Assembly (NCBI GenBank): GCA_903970185.1
Contig: CAJCIC010000014.1
Location: 1-64,000, forward strand
DNA: 64,000 nt
Direction of reading: 5' to 3'
DNA from: Gammaproteobacteria bacterium
GTDB lineage: Bacteria > Pseudomonadota > Gammaproteobacteria > Burkholderiales > Burkholderiaceae_D
In this document: piece by piece, positions 54,257 to 64,000 of the stretch
Position numbering within the stretch: the first letter of the stretch is position 1
Layout of the letters: every line of letters begins with the position of its first letter
Position numbers and translations under genes: made by a program
Notes under the pieces: model-generated
What the model saw: the letters and a program-made list of their open reading frames with translations, nothing else
Databases searched by the model: none
Told to the model about the DNA's origin: nothing

Positions 54257-55318
54257 GTGGCGCTCGCCGCATCCGACCGCGTGAGTAGCGCATTCTCGGT
54301 GGCCGTCGTTGGCGCCGGCATTTCGGGACTTGCGTGCGCGCGCGCGCTGGCTGAGCGCGGCGTGTTGCCGACGGTTTTCGAAAAAAGCCTTGCAGCAGGG
54401 GGACGCGCTGCTGCGCGGATGACCGAACTGGGTGGTTTTGACCATGGCGTGCAATATTTCACCGTGCGCGACGGCGATTTTGCAGCGGCTCTCGCGCCGC
54501 TTCTTGCCGCGGGGCAGATCGCGCCCTGGATGGCCCGTTTCAGGACCCAAACGGATGAAAATTCCGAACGCTTCGTGGGGGTGCCGAGCATGCAGGCGCT
54601 AGGCGCAGGCCTGGCTTTGGGCATCGACGTGCGCTATGACCAGCGCGTGACCCGTCTTGAACGGGTCTATACCAGCCGGCCGCCAAGGTGGTCGCTCAAT
54701 CGCGTTGGCTATGATGCCGAAGCGCACGACCTCGAAGTCACCGAGGGACTCTTTGACGCCCTCGTGATTGCCCTGCCGCCCGAGGACACGCTGGCGCTCT
54801 TGGAGTTCGCACCTGCACTTGCAAGACGCATCAAGAACGTCCGCATGCGGCCGTGCTGGGCCTTGATGCTTGGCTTTGCCGAGCCGCTCAATACGCCTTT
54901 CGATGCGGCGGCGCTGGCCGGCCCGCGCCTGTCGTGGATCGCGCGCGACTCGTCAAAGCCTGGCCGCCGTCCCGGCGAGCGCTGGGTTGCCCATGCCAGC
55001 GCGGCCTGGAGCGAGGAACACCTGAAGGACGATCCCGAGGATGTTCGCGCCAAACTGCTCAAGGCGTTTCACGAGGTGACGGCAACGCGTGCCCAGCCCA
55101 TCCACGCCGTGGTCCATCGCTGGCGCTACTCGCTTGTCGAAAATCCGCTGGCCGAAGGATTCGTCTGGGATGCCCAGCAGCGCGTGGGCGCGTGCGGCGA
55201 CTGGTGTTCGGGTGCGCGCGTTGAATCGGCTTTTTTGAGCGGCAGTTCGCTGGGTGCTGAAGTTGCCAGCGCGTTGTCCGAGCTTAGTCGCAGGCCACCT
55301 CTTGCGAGTGCCCTTTGA
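54257..55318 (+). CDS. Renalase-like FAD/NAD(P)-dependent oxidase
   Basis: A 353-residue flavoprotein: Rossmann motif GAGISGLACARALAERG (about 19-35), FEKS acidic end, GGRAAARM, and FDHGVQYFTVRD match bacterial renalase-like amine oxidoreductases, which repair mis-reduced NAD(P)H isomers. A C-terminal GDWCSGARVESAFLSG binds FAD. The GTG at 54257 lies 3 bp after the CBS gene; another GTG (54281) directly before the Rossmann strand is equally possible. Confidence 0.82.
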   Translation: MALAASDRVSSAFSVAVVGAGISGLACARALAERGVLPTVFEKSLAAGGRAAARMTELGGFDHGVQYFTVRDGDFAAALAPLLAAGQIAPWMARFRTQTDENSERFVGVPSMQALGAGLALGIDVRYDQRVTRLERVYTSRPPRWSLNRVGYDAEAHDLEVTEGLFDALVIALPPEDTLALLEFAPALARRIKNVRMRPCWALMLGFAEPLNTPFDAAALAGPRLSWIARDSSKPGRRPGERWVAHASAAWSEEHLKDDPEDVRAKLLKAFHEVTATRAQPIHAVVHRWRYSLVENPLAEGFVWDAQQRVGACGDWCSGARVESAFLSGSSLGAEVASALSELSRRPPLASAL

Positions 55319-57264
55319 GCGACCTCACGGCAACCGAGGACGGGCCCGTCGCTGCTGCCCCGAACGAGGCTCGCGAGTCGTCGCAATACGCGCTGCTTGG
55401 CGAGCGGCGCTTCGCGCCTTTTTTCTGGACCCAGTTTCTTGGCGCGGGTAACGACAACGTCTTCAAGATCGCCTTCACCGGGCTTGCGACCTATCACGCT
55501 TCGCTCTTTTCCGGGATTGACCCGGAGAAGACCGCGTTTATCATTTCGGCGATCTTCATCATCCCATTCGTGCTCCTTTCTGCCACCTCGGGCCAGATCT
55601 CCGACAAGTACGAGAAGTCGCGCCTGATCCGCTTCGTCAAGACACTGGAAATTGGCATCATGCTCATTGGCGGCGCTGGATTTCTCATGCACAGCGCCAT
55701 TCTGCTGTTTCTTGGCACGCTCCTCATGGGGGTTCATTCGACGCTGTTCGGACCGGTCAAGTACGCCTATTTGCCCCAGCACCTGTCAAGCGACGAGCTC
55801 ACCGGCGGCAATGGCATGATCGAGATGGGCACTTTCGTGGCCATCCTGATTGGCACCATCGTCGGTGGCGAGATGGCCGATCTGGGCGCAAGAGGGCTGC
55901 CGGTGATGGCCGTCACCTGCCTTCTGATCGCGATCACGGGTCGCATCACGGCCGCCTACGTGCCGCTTTCGCCCGCGGCAGTTCCCGATCTCAAGGTCAA
56001 CTGGAATCCCTTTTCCGAGACCTGGCGCAATCTCAAGATTGCGCACCAGAACAGAACCGTTTTCCTCTCGCTTCTGGGCATTTCCTGGTTGTGGTTTTTC
56101 GGCGCGACGTTCCTCACCTCGTTTTTCAATTTCGCGCGCGATGTGCTCGGTGGCGATCCGCAGGTCGTGACGCTCTTGCTTGCGGTCTTTTCGGTTGGCA
56201 TCGGCTCGGGCTCGTTGCTGTGCGAGCGCCTGTCCGGGCACAAGGTTGAAATCGGTCTTGTGCCGTTTGGCTCGATCGGCATGACGGTTTTCTCGGTCGA
56301 CCTGTTTTTCGCCAGTCACAATCTCGTGCCGCACGGCCTCACCGGCGTCGGACCTTTCCTTGCCGACCCGCTGCACTGGCGGGTGGTCGTCGACCTGTTT
56401 TTGCTGGCCATGTTTGCGGGCTTCTACAGCGTTCCGCTCTATGCACTGATCCAGACGCGCTCGCAGCCCACGCACCGCGCGCGCATCATCGCCGCGAACA
56501 ACATCCTCAATGCGCTTTTCATGATCGTATCGTCGCTGCTCGCGCTTGTGCTGCTGGGCCTGCACTTTTCCATTCCGCAGCTTTTCCTGGTCACAGGCCT
56601 TTTGAACGCCGTCGTGGCGATTTACATCTATCGACTCGTTCCCGAATTCCTGATGCGCTTTCTCGCATGGCTTCTGATCCACACGTTCTACCAGGTCAGG
56701 GGCATCGATCTCGAGCGCATCCCGCGCGAGGGTGCTGCGCTTTTGGTCTGCAACCACGTCAGCTTCGTCGACGCCGTGGTGGTCATGGCAGAATCGCCGC
56801 GACCGATCCGGTTCGTCATGGACTACCCGATTTTCAAGGTCCCGGTCCTGTCGTTCATCTTCCGCACCGCCCGCGCCATCCCGATTGCAAGCGGCAAGAC
56901 CCATCCCGAGATTCTCGAGGATGCCTATCGGCAAATCGATGTCGCCTTGGGCGAGGGCGATCTGGTTTGCATCTTTCCGGAGGGACGACTGACGCAAACC
57001 GGAGAGGTCGATGAATTCAAGACCGGTGTTGAGCGCATCATTGCCTTGCATCCCGTGCCGGTGATCCCGCTCGCCTTGCGCGGGCTTTGGGGCAGCGTGT
57101 TCTCGCGCCGCAGCGGTCGCGCGTTCTCCACCTTGCCGCGGCCGCTGCGGCGCGGGTTTTCGAGCCGGCTCGAACTCATCGCGGGCGAGCCTGTGGCTCC
57201 TGCCGATGCCAGTGCCGCGAACCTGCGCGAGCGCGTCATCGCGCTGCGCGGATCCAAGCGCTAG
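55315..57264 (+). CDS. LplT-like MFS / PlsC acyltransferase fusion
   Basis: A 649-residue fusion. Residues about 20-430 form an MFS transporter of the lysophospholipid flippase LplT type (FFWTQFLGAGNDNVFKIAF start). Residues about 455-645 form a PlsC acyltransferase with NHVSFVD (480-486, the HX4D catalytic pair) and FPEGRLTQTGE. This suggests lysophospholipid uptake and re-acylation in one protein. The acyl-ACP synthetase domain of E. coli Aas is absent, so the acyl donor must come from elsewhere. TTG start overlapping the upstream TGA. Confidence 0.88.
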   Translation: MSDLTATEDGPVAAAPNEARESSQYALLGERRFAPFFWTQFLGAGNDNVFKIAFTGLATYHASLFSGIDPEKTAFIISAIFIIPFVLLSATSGQISDKYEKSRLIRFVKTLEIGIMLIGGAGFLMHSAILLFLGTLLMGVHSTLFGPVKYAYLPQHLSSDELTGGNGMIEMGTFVAILIGTIVGGEMADLGARGLPVMAVTCLLIAITGRITAAYVPLSPAAVPDLKVNWNPFSETWRNLKIAHQNRTVFLSLLGISWLWFFGATFLTSFFNFARDVLGGDPQVVTLLLAVFSVGIGSGSLLCERLSGHKVEIGLVPFGSIGMTVFSVDLFFASHNLVPHGLTGVGPFLADPLHWRVVVDLFLLAMFAGFYSVPLYALIQTRSQPTHRARIIAANNILNALFMIVSSLLALVLLGLHFSIPQLFLVTGLLNAVVAIYIYRLVPEFLMRFLAWLLIHTFYQVRGIDLERIPREGAALLVCNHVSFVDAVVVMAESPRPIRFVMDYPIFKVPVLSFIFRTARAIPIASGKTHPEILEDAYRQIDVALGEGDLVCIFPEGRLTQTGEVDEFKTGVERIIALHPVPVIPLALRGLWGSVFSRRSGRAFSTLPRPLRRGFSSRLELIAGEPVAPADASAANLRERVIALRGSKR

Positions 57265-57307
57265 CTGTCGCGTTTGCTAGACTTGGCCATCACTTCTGCA
57301 GGAAGCC

Positions 57308-58429
57308 ATGTCCGCTTCGACCCTTGGCAGTCTTTTTCGCGTCACCAATTTCGGCGAATCGCACGGCGCTGCGATCGGTTGCGTCATCGACGGCTGCCCG
57401 CCCGGGCTTGAACTCGCCGCAGACGACATTCAGGTTGAACTCGATCGCAGAAAGCCTGGCACCTCGCGCCATGTCACGCAGCGGCGCGAGAGCGACAGCG
57501 TGGAAATTCTTTCCGGTCTTTACGAGGGCAAGACCACCGGGGCGCCGATTGCATTGCTGATTCGCAACCAGGATGCCCGCAGCAAGGACTACGAGGCGAT
57601 CGCCGATCGCTTTCGTCCGGGGCATGCCGACTATACCTACTGGCACAAGTTCGGCGTGCGTGATCCGCGCGGCGGCGGCCGCGCGTCGGCGCGCCTGACT
57701 GCACCAACGGTTGCCGCAGGCGCTGTGGCGCGCACGTGGCTCAAGCGCCAGCACGGCGTCGTGATTCGCGCCTACCTGGCCCAGCTTGGCCCGATCGCAG
57801 TGCCGTTCCGGTCGTGGGACGACGTCCACGACAACGCTTTTTTCTGTGCCGACCGTACGGCTGTTGCCAAGCTTGAAACCTTCGTTGACGAACTGCGGCG
57901 CATGGGCGACTCGTGCGGTGCTCGTGTGACGGTGGTGGCCGATGGCGTGCCGGTGGGCCTTGGCAGCCCGATCTATGACCGTCTTGACGCCGATTTGGCC
58001 CATGCCATGATGGGCCTGAACGCCGTCAAGGGGGTCGAGATCGGAGCCGGCTTTGGCGCCGTCACGCAACGCGGCAGCGAGCATTCCGATGAGATGACGC
58101 CAGACGGATTTCTGAGCAACCACGCCGGTGGCGTTCTTGGCGGCATATCGACCGGCCAGCCTGTTGTGGTTTCGCTTGCCATCAAGCCAACTTCTTCGAT
58201 TCGCATCGAAAGACGCTCGATTGACGTCAGCGGCAACGCCGTTACCGTTGCCACGCTCGGCCGTCACGATCCGTGCGTGGGGATTCGCGCGACCCCGGTC
58301 GCCGAAGCGCTGATGGCGCTCGTGCTCATCGATCACGCGCTGCTTCATCGCGCCCAGTGCGCCGACGTCAGTGTGCCGACCCCGGATATTGCGCGTCGCC
58401 TGCCATTAGAGCCATCGCGCCAGCGCTAG
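57308..58429 (+). CDS. aroC: Chorismate synthase
   Basis: AroC makes chorismate from EPSP using reduced FMN, the last shikimate step. The 373-residue protein has [20 protein letters not shown] (His18), [14 protein letters not shown] and [10 protein letters not shown], all signatures. The ATG is 43 bp after the fusion gene. The end overlaps the convergent gene by 4 nt. Confidence 0.97.
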   Translation: MSASTLGSLFRVTNFGESHGAAIGCVIDGCPPGLELAADDIQVELDRRKPGTSRHVTQRRESDSVEILSGLYEGKTTGAPIALLIRNQDARSKDYEAIADRFRPGHADYTYWHKFGVRDPRGGGRASARLTAPTVAAGAVARTWLKRQHGVVIRAYLAQLGPIAVPFRSWDDVHDNAFFCADRTAVAKLETFVDELRRMGDSCGARVTVVADGVPVGLGSPIYDRLDADLAHAMMGLNAVKGVEIGAGFGAVTQRGSEHSDEMTPDGFLSNHAGGVLGGISTGQPVVVSLAIKPTSSIRIERRSIDVSGNAVTVATLGRHDPCVGIRATPVAEALMALVLIDHALLHRAQCADVSVPTPDIARRLPLEPSRQR

Positions 58430-59040
58430 CCGCCCGAGCGACCGCCACTGGTCGAGCTTTCGGGCTTGATGCCAAGCATGAGAGGCTTAAGACCGCTGTC
58501 AGCCGGGTCGTCGCCCAGCCAGATGCGCAACAGTGCCTCGAAGAAGGCGACATCGGGAAGGGCTGCGAGCGCCGGCTTGCCGTTGACCTCGATCAGCGTG
58601 CCACTCTGGGGTGCGTAGGCGACGCTGAAGCTGTCTCCCTTCTTCAGTCTCGGGATCGATCCGAACAGTTGTCCAAGTGCCACGAGTTGCGCGCCAATGC
58701 GCTGGGTCTGATCGGGCGTCGAGTTGTGGCGGATGCCCGAGAGCAAGGCGTCGCCAAGGTCATCGCTGGAAATTTCGCGCAGCATCGTTGCCAAGATTTT
58801 TTTCGGGCCGGGAAGCGCAATGACTTCGGCTAGCGTATGACGCTTTTGCGTCAGGTACAGCGCGCAAACATAGACGGAAAATCCGTACTTGCGACGGATA
58901 CCAACGCCATTGAGCACGAGTTTCTGATTGTCGAAGGTGATTTCGTCGTCGACTGCGACACCGGAGACGTCGGTGGCTGCGGCCGCGAAGGGCGTCACCA
59001 GCGAGAGCGCTGCGCCGCCAAGGAAGGTTCTGCGTTTCAA
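58426..59040 (-). CDS. Exported chalcone-isomerase-like protein
   Basis: A 204-residue protein with an RR-containing signal ([15 protein letters not shown], ending near AAAATD) and a chalcone-isomerase-like domain: [21 protein letters not shown] and [14 protein letters not shown]. Bacterial members are periplasmic with unknown ligand, not true flavonoid enzymes. The start is TTG at 59040, placed 7 nt after GGAG and directly before the signal; the longer open frame upstream has no such features. Confidence 0.82.
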   Translation of the reverse strand: MKRRTFLGGAALSLVTPFAAAATDVSGVAVDDEITFDNQKLVLNGVGIRRKYGFSVYVCALYLTQKRHTLAEVIALPGPKKILATMLREISSDDLGDALLSGIRHNSTPDQTQRIGAQLVALGQLFGSIPRLKKGDSFSVAYAPQSGTLIEVNGKPALAALPDVAFFEALLRIWLGDDPADSGLKPLMLGIKPESSTSGGRSGG

Positions 59041-59261
59041 CGGATTCTCCTGAAGGTTCGGGCGCTCCGCCGGCAAGCGGTCGCCTTGTGCGGTCCTTCG
59101 CACATCGGCCATGGTACGGGGTTTTTCCCGCCGCAGATGGCGCGAAACGCGCCGTGGCATAATGAAAAACACCTGTATGGCGGCACTTATCCCGCTGCGA
59201 CCCGGCCGAGGACGGCTGCTTCGCCTTGCTTGCCCATGCGCCTTGTTGGTCTTCCTAAACC

Positions 59262-60671
59262 ATGGCACTGACCCTTTACGACAAACTCTGGCACGACCAC
59301 GTCATCCGCTCCGAGCGCGACGGCACGGCGCTGCTTTACATTGATCGCCACCTGTTGCACGAGGTCACGAGCCCGCAGGCCTTTGAAGGCCTCAAGCTCG
59401 CGCATCGCAAACCCTGGCGCATCAGCGCCAATCTTGCCGTTGCCGACCACAACGTGCCAACGCGCGACAGGCAGTCTGGCATCAGCGATCCGATATCACG
59501 GCTGCAGGTCGAAACCCTGGACAAGAATGCTGCCGAGTGGGGCCTGACGTACTTCAACATGCAGGACCGGCGTCAGGGTATCGTGCATATCATCGGTCCC
59601 GAGCAGGGTGCGACCTTGCCCGGCATGACCGTCGTGTGCGGCGATTCGCATACCAGCACGCACGGCGCGTTCGCTGCGCTTGCCTTTGGCATCGGCACGT
59701 CCGAGGTCGAGCACGTTCTTGCCACCCAGACGCTCCTGACCAAAAAGAGCAAGTCGATGCGAATCCAAATCGATGGCAGGCTGTCGCGTGCCTCGAGCGC
59801 CAAGGATCTGGCGCTTGCCGTGATCGGCCGCATCGGTACTGCCGGGGGTACGGGCTTTGCCATTGAATTTGCCGGCAGCGCGGTGAGCGCGTTGTCGATG
59901 GAAGGGCGCATGACCCTGTGCAACATGGCAATCGAGGCCGGTGCGCGTTCGGGCATGATTGCCTGCGACGAGACCACGCTCGACTATATCCGGGGGCGGC
60001 CCTTTGCGCCAACGGGTGCCGAGTGGCGCCATGCGCTGGCCTACTGGTCGACGCTGCACTCGGATGCAAACGCAAGGTTCGACGCTGACATCAGGCTGAA
60101 CGCGGCTGACGTGGCACCGCAGGTGACCTGGGGCACGTCACCTGAGATGGTCGCGACCATCTCCGATCGCGTGCCGGATCCGGAACGGGAGAAAGATGCG
60201 CAACGGCGTGACAGCATGGAACGCGCCCTGCAGTACATGGGCCTTGAGCCGAACACGGCGATGGTCGACATCCGCATCGACAAGGTCTTCATCGGCTCTT
60301 GCACCAACGGCCGCATCGAGGACATGCGCGCGGCCGCCGATGTCGTCAGGCGACTGGGCAGGCGGATCGCGCCCAACGTCAAGCTGGCCATGGTCGTGCC
60401 GGGCTCCGGGCTTGTCAAGGCGCAGGCCGAAGCCGAAGGGCTCGATCGCATTTTCACGGACGCCGGATTTGAGTGGCGCGATCCGGGCTGCTCGATGTGC
60501 CTTGCCATGAACGCCGACCGTCTTGAGCCTGGCGAGCGCTGCGCCTCGACGTCCAACCGCAATTTCGAAGGCCGCCAGGGGCAGGGGGGTCGCACGCATC
60601 TCGTCAGTCCGGCAATGGCGGCTGCCGCCGGCATCGAAGGTCACTTTGTCGATATCCGCCAGCTGTCATAG
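59262..60671 (+). CDS. leuC: 3-isopropylmalate dehydratase large subunit
   Basis: LeuC is the 4Fe-4S subunit of isopropylmalate isomerase in leucine synthesis. The 469-residue protein has [25 protein letters not shown], and the cluster cysteines in GSCTNGR and [11 protein letters not shown]. The ATG fits homology. It is first of leuC-leuD-leuB-asd. Confidence 0.97.
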   Translation: MALTLYDKLWHDHVIRSERDGTALLYIDRHLLHEVTSPQAFEGLKLAHRKPWRISANLAVADHNVPTRDRQSGISDPISRLQVETLDKNAAEWGLTYFNMQDRRQGIVHIIGPEQGATLPGMTVVCGDSHTSTHGAFAALAFGIGTSEVEHVLATQTLLTKKSKSMRIQIDGRLSRASSAKDLALAVIGRIGTAGGTGFAIEFAGSAVSALSMEGRMTLCNMAIEAGARSGMIACDETTLDYIRGRPFAPTGAEWRHALAYWSTLHSDANARFDADIRLNAADVAPQVTWGTSPEMVATISDRVPDPEREKDAQRRDSMERALQYMGLEPNTAMVDIRIDKVFIGSCTNGRIEDMRAAADVVRRLGRRIAPNVKLAMVVPGSGLVKAQAEAEGLDRIFTDAGFEWRDPGCSMCLAMNADRLEPGERCASTSNRNFEGRQGQGGRTHLVSPAMAAAAGIEGHFVDIRQLS

Positions 60672-60701
60672 GTCGAGTCGCTATCCAATCGGGGACATGT
60701 C

Positions 60702-61361
60702 GTGGAACCATTTCGCATTCATCGCGGGCTCGTCGTACCGCTTGACCGCCAGAACGTCGACACCGACGCGATAATTCCGAAGCAGTTTCTAAAGTCGATC
60801 AAGCGCACCGGATTCGGGGAGAACCTGTTTGACGCCTGGCGCTACCTCGACGCTGGAGAGCCCGGCGTTAAAGCCAAGGATCGCACGCCCAATCCGGACT
60901 TCGTGCTCAACCAGCCGCGCTACCAGGGGGCGAGCATCCTGGTTAGCCGACGCAATTTTGGTTGCGGCTCGTCGCGCGAGCACGCGCCCTGGGCGCTCGT
61001 GCAATACGGCTTTCGCGCTGTCATCGCCTCGTCGTTTGCCGACATCTTTTTCAACAATGCCTACAAGAACGGGCTGTTGCCGATCGTCGTGTCCGAATTC
61101 GATGAATCGCGCCTCATCGAGGCAGCGCAGGTGTTAAGCGGCTATCAATTGACGATCGACCTGCCGGCCCAGACCTTGACGACCAGCGATGGCCACACCA
61201 TCGGGTTTGAAATCGAGGAGTTTCGCAAGCACTGCCTCGTGGAAGGTCTCGATGAAATTGGCCTGACCTTGTCGCATGCGAGCGAGATCCGGGACTTCGA
61301 GGCGGCCCGGCTGCTTGAGAAGCCCTGGCTTGCCAACGCCATCGGCTCTGAAGGGCAATGA
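60702..61361 (+). CDS. leuD: 3-isopropylmalate dehydratase small subunit
   Basis: LeuD, 219 residues, forms the swivelling subunit of isopropylmalate isomerase. It shows [24 protein letters not shown] and [14 protein letters not shown]. It starts with GTG after GGGGA and overlaps leuB by 4 nt (ATGA). Confidence 0.96.
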   Translation: MEPFRIHRGLVVPLDRQNVDTDAIIPKQFLKSIKRTGFGENLFDAWRYLDAGEPGVKAKDRTPNPDFVLNQPRYQGASILVSRRNFGCGSSREHAPWALVQYGFRAVIASSFADIFFNNAYKNGLLPIVVSEFDESRLIEAAQVLSGYQLTIDLPAQTLTTSDGHTIGFEIEEFRKHCLVEGLDEIGLTLSHASEIRDFEAARLLEKPWLANAIGSEGQ

Positions 61362-62443
61362 AGGTCGCCGTCTTGCCAGGAGATGGCATCGGTCCTGAGA
61401 TCGTCGCAGTCGCAGCCAAAGTCCTGGCGCGTGTCGCACCTTCCGTTGAGCTCGAGTTTGGCGACGTTGGCGGTGCTGCCTTTGACAAGTTTGGCCATCC
61501 CTTGCCGACGACAACGCTCGACCTTGCAAAGCGCGCTGATGCGGTGCTGTTTGGCGCCGTGGGCGACTGGAAGTACGATGCCCTGCCGCGCGCGCTGCGA
61601 CCTGAACAGGCGCTTTTGGGCCTGCGCCAGGCCCTGGGACTGTTTGCCAATTTGCGACCGGCGATTCTCTATTCCGAGCTTGAGGCGGCATCGAGCCTGC
61701 GCGCGGAGATCGTCTCCGGGCTGGATATTCTTATCGTTCGTGAGCTGACCGGAGATATCTATTTCGGTACGCCGCGCGGCCGGCGCATGGCGCCAGACGG
61801 TCCCTTTGCCGGTGCCCCGGAGGCATTTGACACCATGCGCTACAGCGAGCCCGAAATCGAGCGCATCGCCCACGTTGCCTTTCGCGCCGCGCAAAAGCGC
61901 CGTGCCAAAGTGACAAGCGTTGACAAGGCCAATGTGCTTGAGAGCTCGCAGCTCTGGCGCGAAGTGGTCAGCCGCATTCATGCTGCATATCCGGATGTCA
62001 CGCTCGAGCACATGTATGTCGACAACGCCGCCATGCAGCTTGTGCGCGCCCCCAAGAGCTTTGACGTGATTGTCACGGGCAACCTCTTTGGCGACATCCT
62101 CTCAGACGAGGCGGCGATGCTGACCGGCTCGATTGGCATGTTGCCGTCGGCTTCATTGAACGCAGCCGGGCAGGGCATGTTCGAGCCGTGCCATGGATCG
62201 GCGCCCGATCTCGCGGGAAAGGACCGCGCCAATCCGCTGGCGACGATTCTGTCTGCAGCGATGATGCTGCGCTACTCGCTTGACGACGCGAATGCGGCAA
62301 CGCGTATCGAAAGTGCCGTGAAAGAAGTCCTTGCGCAGGGCTTGCGTACCGCAGATATTGCCCATCTCGGTGAAGTCGCGGTTGGCACGCGCGAAATGGG
62401 CGATGCGGTGCTGCGTGTCCTTGAGAATGAAGCACGGACTTAG
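61358..62443 (+). CDS. leuB: 3-isopropylmalate dehydrogenase
   Basis: LeuB, 361 residues, oxidatively decarboxylates 3-isopropylmalate with [25 protein letters not shown], the catalytic Lys/Tyr region ([22 protein letters not shown]) and [14 protein letters not shown] are diagnostic. Coupled to leuD; asd follows after 32 bp. Confidence 0.97.
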   Translation: MKVAVLPGDGIGPEIVAVAAKVLARVAPSVELEFGDVGGAAFDKFGHPLPTTTLDLAKRADAVLFGAVGDWKYDALPRALRPEQALLGLRQALGLFANLRPAILYSELEAASSLRAEIVSGLDILIVRELTGDIYFGTPRGRRMAPDGPFAGAPEAFDTMRYSEPEIERIAHVAFRAAQKRRAKVTSVDKANVLESSQLWREVVSRIHAAYPDVTLEHMYVDNAAMQLVRAPKSFDVIVTGNLFGDILSDEAAMLTGSIGMLPSASLNAAGQGMFEPCHGSAPDLAGKDRANPLATILSAAMMLRYSLDDANAATRIESAVKEVLAQGLRTADIAHLGEVAVGTREMGDAVLRVLENEART

Positions 62444-62475
62444 CCGGTTTTAATTACTGTCGCTTGGGATCAGGT

Positions 62476-63600
62476 ATGCAGCGGGTCGGACTTGTTGGAT
62501 GGCGTGGCATGGTGGGATCGGTGCTGGTCAATCGCATGCGTGAGGAGGATGACTTCGCGCATTGCGAAACCACTTTCTTTAGCACGTCCGCTGCTGGCCA
62601 GCGTGCGCCAAAAGACGCCGCGGTCGAGAAGCTTGCCAACGCGCGTGACCTTGACGCGCTCGCCGCGATGGATGTCATCGTCACGGCGCAAGGGGGCGAA
62701 TATACCGAGGCGGTATTCGAGCCGTTGCGCAAGGCCGGCTGGCAGGGCATCTGGATTGACGCCGCTCGCACCCTTAGGATGCGCGATGATGCCGTCATCG
62801 TGCTCGATCCGATCAACCATGCCGTGATCGAGCATGCGCTCGCCAGTGGCATCCGCAATTTCATCGGTGGCAATTGCACTGTCAGCTGCATGCTGATGGC
62901 CGTGGGCGGCCTGTTTCGCCACGATCTCATCGAGTGGATGGCCTGTAGCACCTACCAGGCAGCCTCGGGCGGCGGCGCTGCGCACATGCGGGAACTGTTG
63001 CACCAGTTCGGCGCCCTCCATGCGGCATCCAGCAGCAACCTTGCTGACCCGGCCAGCGCCATTCTCGACATCGATCGCGCCGTGCTTTGCGCCCAGCGCG
63101 ACCTTGGCGCTGCTGAAGTGGCCCAATTTGGCGTGCCGCTGGCGGGCAGTCTGATTCCGTGGATTGATGCCGATCTGGGTGACGGGCGCAGCCGCGAAGA
63201 GTGGAAAGGGGGCGCTGAAACCAACAAGATTCTCGGGCGCGGTGCGCGCGGCGCGCTGCCCGAGATTCCGATCGATTCGACCTGCGTGCGCATCGGCGCG
63301 ATGCGCTGCCATGCGCAAAATCTCACCATCAAGCTCAAAAGCGATGTGCCGCTTGACGAATGTGTCGAGATGATCGCGGACAGCACGCCTTACACCGATG
63401 TCGTGCCCAATACCAAGGAGGACACGACGCGGCTTTTGACTCCGGTTGCGGTCACGGGAAGCCTGCGTATCCCGGTCGGCAGGCTGCGCAAACTGGCCAT
63501 GGGTTCTCGTTATCTCGGTGCCTTCACGGTGGGCGACCAGCTGCTCTGGGGTGCAGCCGAACCCTTGCGCAGAATGTTGCGCAAAGTCCTCAAGCAGTGA
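62476..63600 (+). CDS. asd: Aspartate-semialdehyde dehydrogenase
   Basis: Asd, 374 residues, reduces aspartyl phosphate on the way to Lys, Met and Thr. [15 protein letters not shown] is the NADP site; the catalytic Cys134 is in GGNCTVS, matching Cys135 of E. coli. The later [17 protein letters not shown] carries the active-site His. The ATG at MQRVGLV is chosen; a TTG lies four codons upstream. Confidence 0.96.
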   Translation: MQRVGLVGWRGMVGSVLVNRMREEDDFAHCETTFFSTSAAGQRAPKDAAVEKLANARDLDALAAMDVIVTAQGGEYTEAVFEPLRKAGWQGIWIDAARTLRMRDDAVIVLDPINHAVIEHALASGIRNFIGGNCTVSCMLMAVGGLFRHDLIEWMACSTYQAASGGGAAHMRELLHQFGALHAASSSNLADPASAILDIDRAVLCAQRDLGAAEVAQFGVPLAGSLIPWIDADLGDGRSREEWKGGAETNKILGRGARGALPEIPIDSTCVRIGAMRCHAQNLTIKLKSDVPLDECVEMIADSTPYTDVVPNTKEDTTRLLTPVAVTGSLRIPVGRLRKLAMGSRYLGAFTVGDQLLWGAAEPLRRMLRKVLKQ

Positions 63601-63748
63601 GCTTGACTGCCCGAATGTTGCCCGTCCGCAACGATTCTGGCGGTTTTACGCAGGGAAGATGGACGGCAACTTGCGAAGCTGCGTAAGCTTGCATGCCTAA
63701 GTCCATGATGTTATGTTAGAACTCAGAAATCAGAACAAGGGGTGGAGT

Positions 63749-64000
63749 GTGCCAGCGCCTGATCGTCAACACCTGTCGCCCTGCGTGACGAGCCAACCGT
63801 CTCCGCGCGCAACACGAGCGAATTTCGCGACCCGTCGCCTGGCGTCGCTGATTTCCGCATTGTTCACCGCCGTGCCGCTGATGGCTGGTGCCGCAGGGCT
63901 TGGCAAACTGACGGTCACCTCGGGTCTTGGCCAGCCGCTGCATGCCGAGATCGAGATCAATTCGGCAAGCAAGGATGAGCTCTCGTCGCTCAATGCGCGC
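63749..64000 (+). CDS. fimV: FimV-like protein, N-terminal fragment
   Basis: 84 codons are visible before the window ends. A long basic N-terminus leads to a signal segment ending MAGAAG, followed by LGKLTVTSGLGQPLHAEIEINSA-like FimV N-terminal homology. FimV is a peptidoglycan-binding polar hub protein affecting type IV pili. The GTG at 63749 follows a GGGGTGGAG purine tract and is the best start; no ATG precedes the signal. fimV downstream of asd is the usual Burkholderiales order. Confidence 0.88.
   Translation, partial: MPAPDRQHLSPCVTSQPSPRATRANFATRRLASLISALFTAVPLMAGAAGLGKLTVTSGLGQPLHAEIEINSASKDELSSLNAR

Noticed and set aside
55786-57051. Minus-strand frame of 421 codons
   Set aside because: Antisense to the LplT-PlsC fusion; composition is the Arg/Gln/His-rich kind seen in shadow frames.

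Overview
The window reads as a chromosomal segment of a GC-rich betaproteobacterium, most likely order Burkholderiales. The evidence is gene order: scpB-rluB-rimP-nusA-infB-rbfA-truB-typA, the leuC-leuD-leuB-asd-fimV run at the right edge, the bpt/aat pair at the left edge, and a CysB-type regulator beside ssu genes. The genus cannot be fixed from what is visible.

Left edge (1-2280): bpt (cut by the window), aat and a Nudix hydrolase form a minus-strand unit. An initiator tRNA-fMet with its own promoter and terminator follows.

Accessory block (about 2200-10400): the last 21 nt of the tRNA plus 60 nt downstream, including the terminator, recur 2,778 bp to the right. This outlines a small integrated element with no visible integrase. 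It carries three small unknown proteins, an NTF2-like protein and an AbrB/Doc toxin-antitoxin (TA) pair with a palindromic operator. To its right lie more minus-strand defence or stability genes: DUF433/DUF5615, Phd/VapC, a headless MNT-type nucleotidyltransferase, a possible immunity protein and two small membrane proteins. These are followed by an AT-rich secreted hydrolase, a GFA/CENP-V protein and a VOC protein.

Organosulfur cluster (10.7-25.3 kb): soxC-soxD (orphan) and a CysB-type regulator are followed by an SsuD-like monooxygenase divergent from an ssuA. A long minus-strand operon then runs ssuE-ssuA-ssuD-ssuC-(DszC-like)-(DszA-like)-ssuB. The proposed logic is ABC import of organosulfur compounds, reduced flavin from SsuE, C-S cleavage by several flavin monooxygenases, and removal of surplus sulfite by SoxCD. 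An AmpG-like MFS protein and an ArsI-type dioxygenase follow.

Mixed metabolism (26-32.3 kb): a secreted M3 peptidase, a class II aldolase with MtnA (a probable 5-deoxypentose/methylthioribose salvage route), a GST, a small acidic protein and an AI-2E family exporter.

Information-processing core (32.4-46.5 kb): scpB, rluB, rimP, nusA, infB, rbfA, truB, typA and dusA. There is a promoter-terminator leader in front of rimP, and a GT39-like membrane glycosyltransferase sits between infB and rbfA.

Right part (46.4-64 kb): an FAD-linked oxidase, DUF2069, wrbA, BrkB/YihY, DUF962, an alpha/beta hydrolase, metY, pip, a CBS protein, a renalase-like oxidase, an LplT-PlsC fusion, aroC, a chalcone-isomerase-like protein, leuCDB, asd and the start of fimV.
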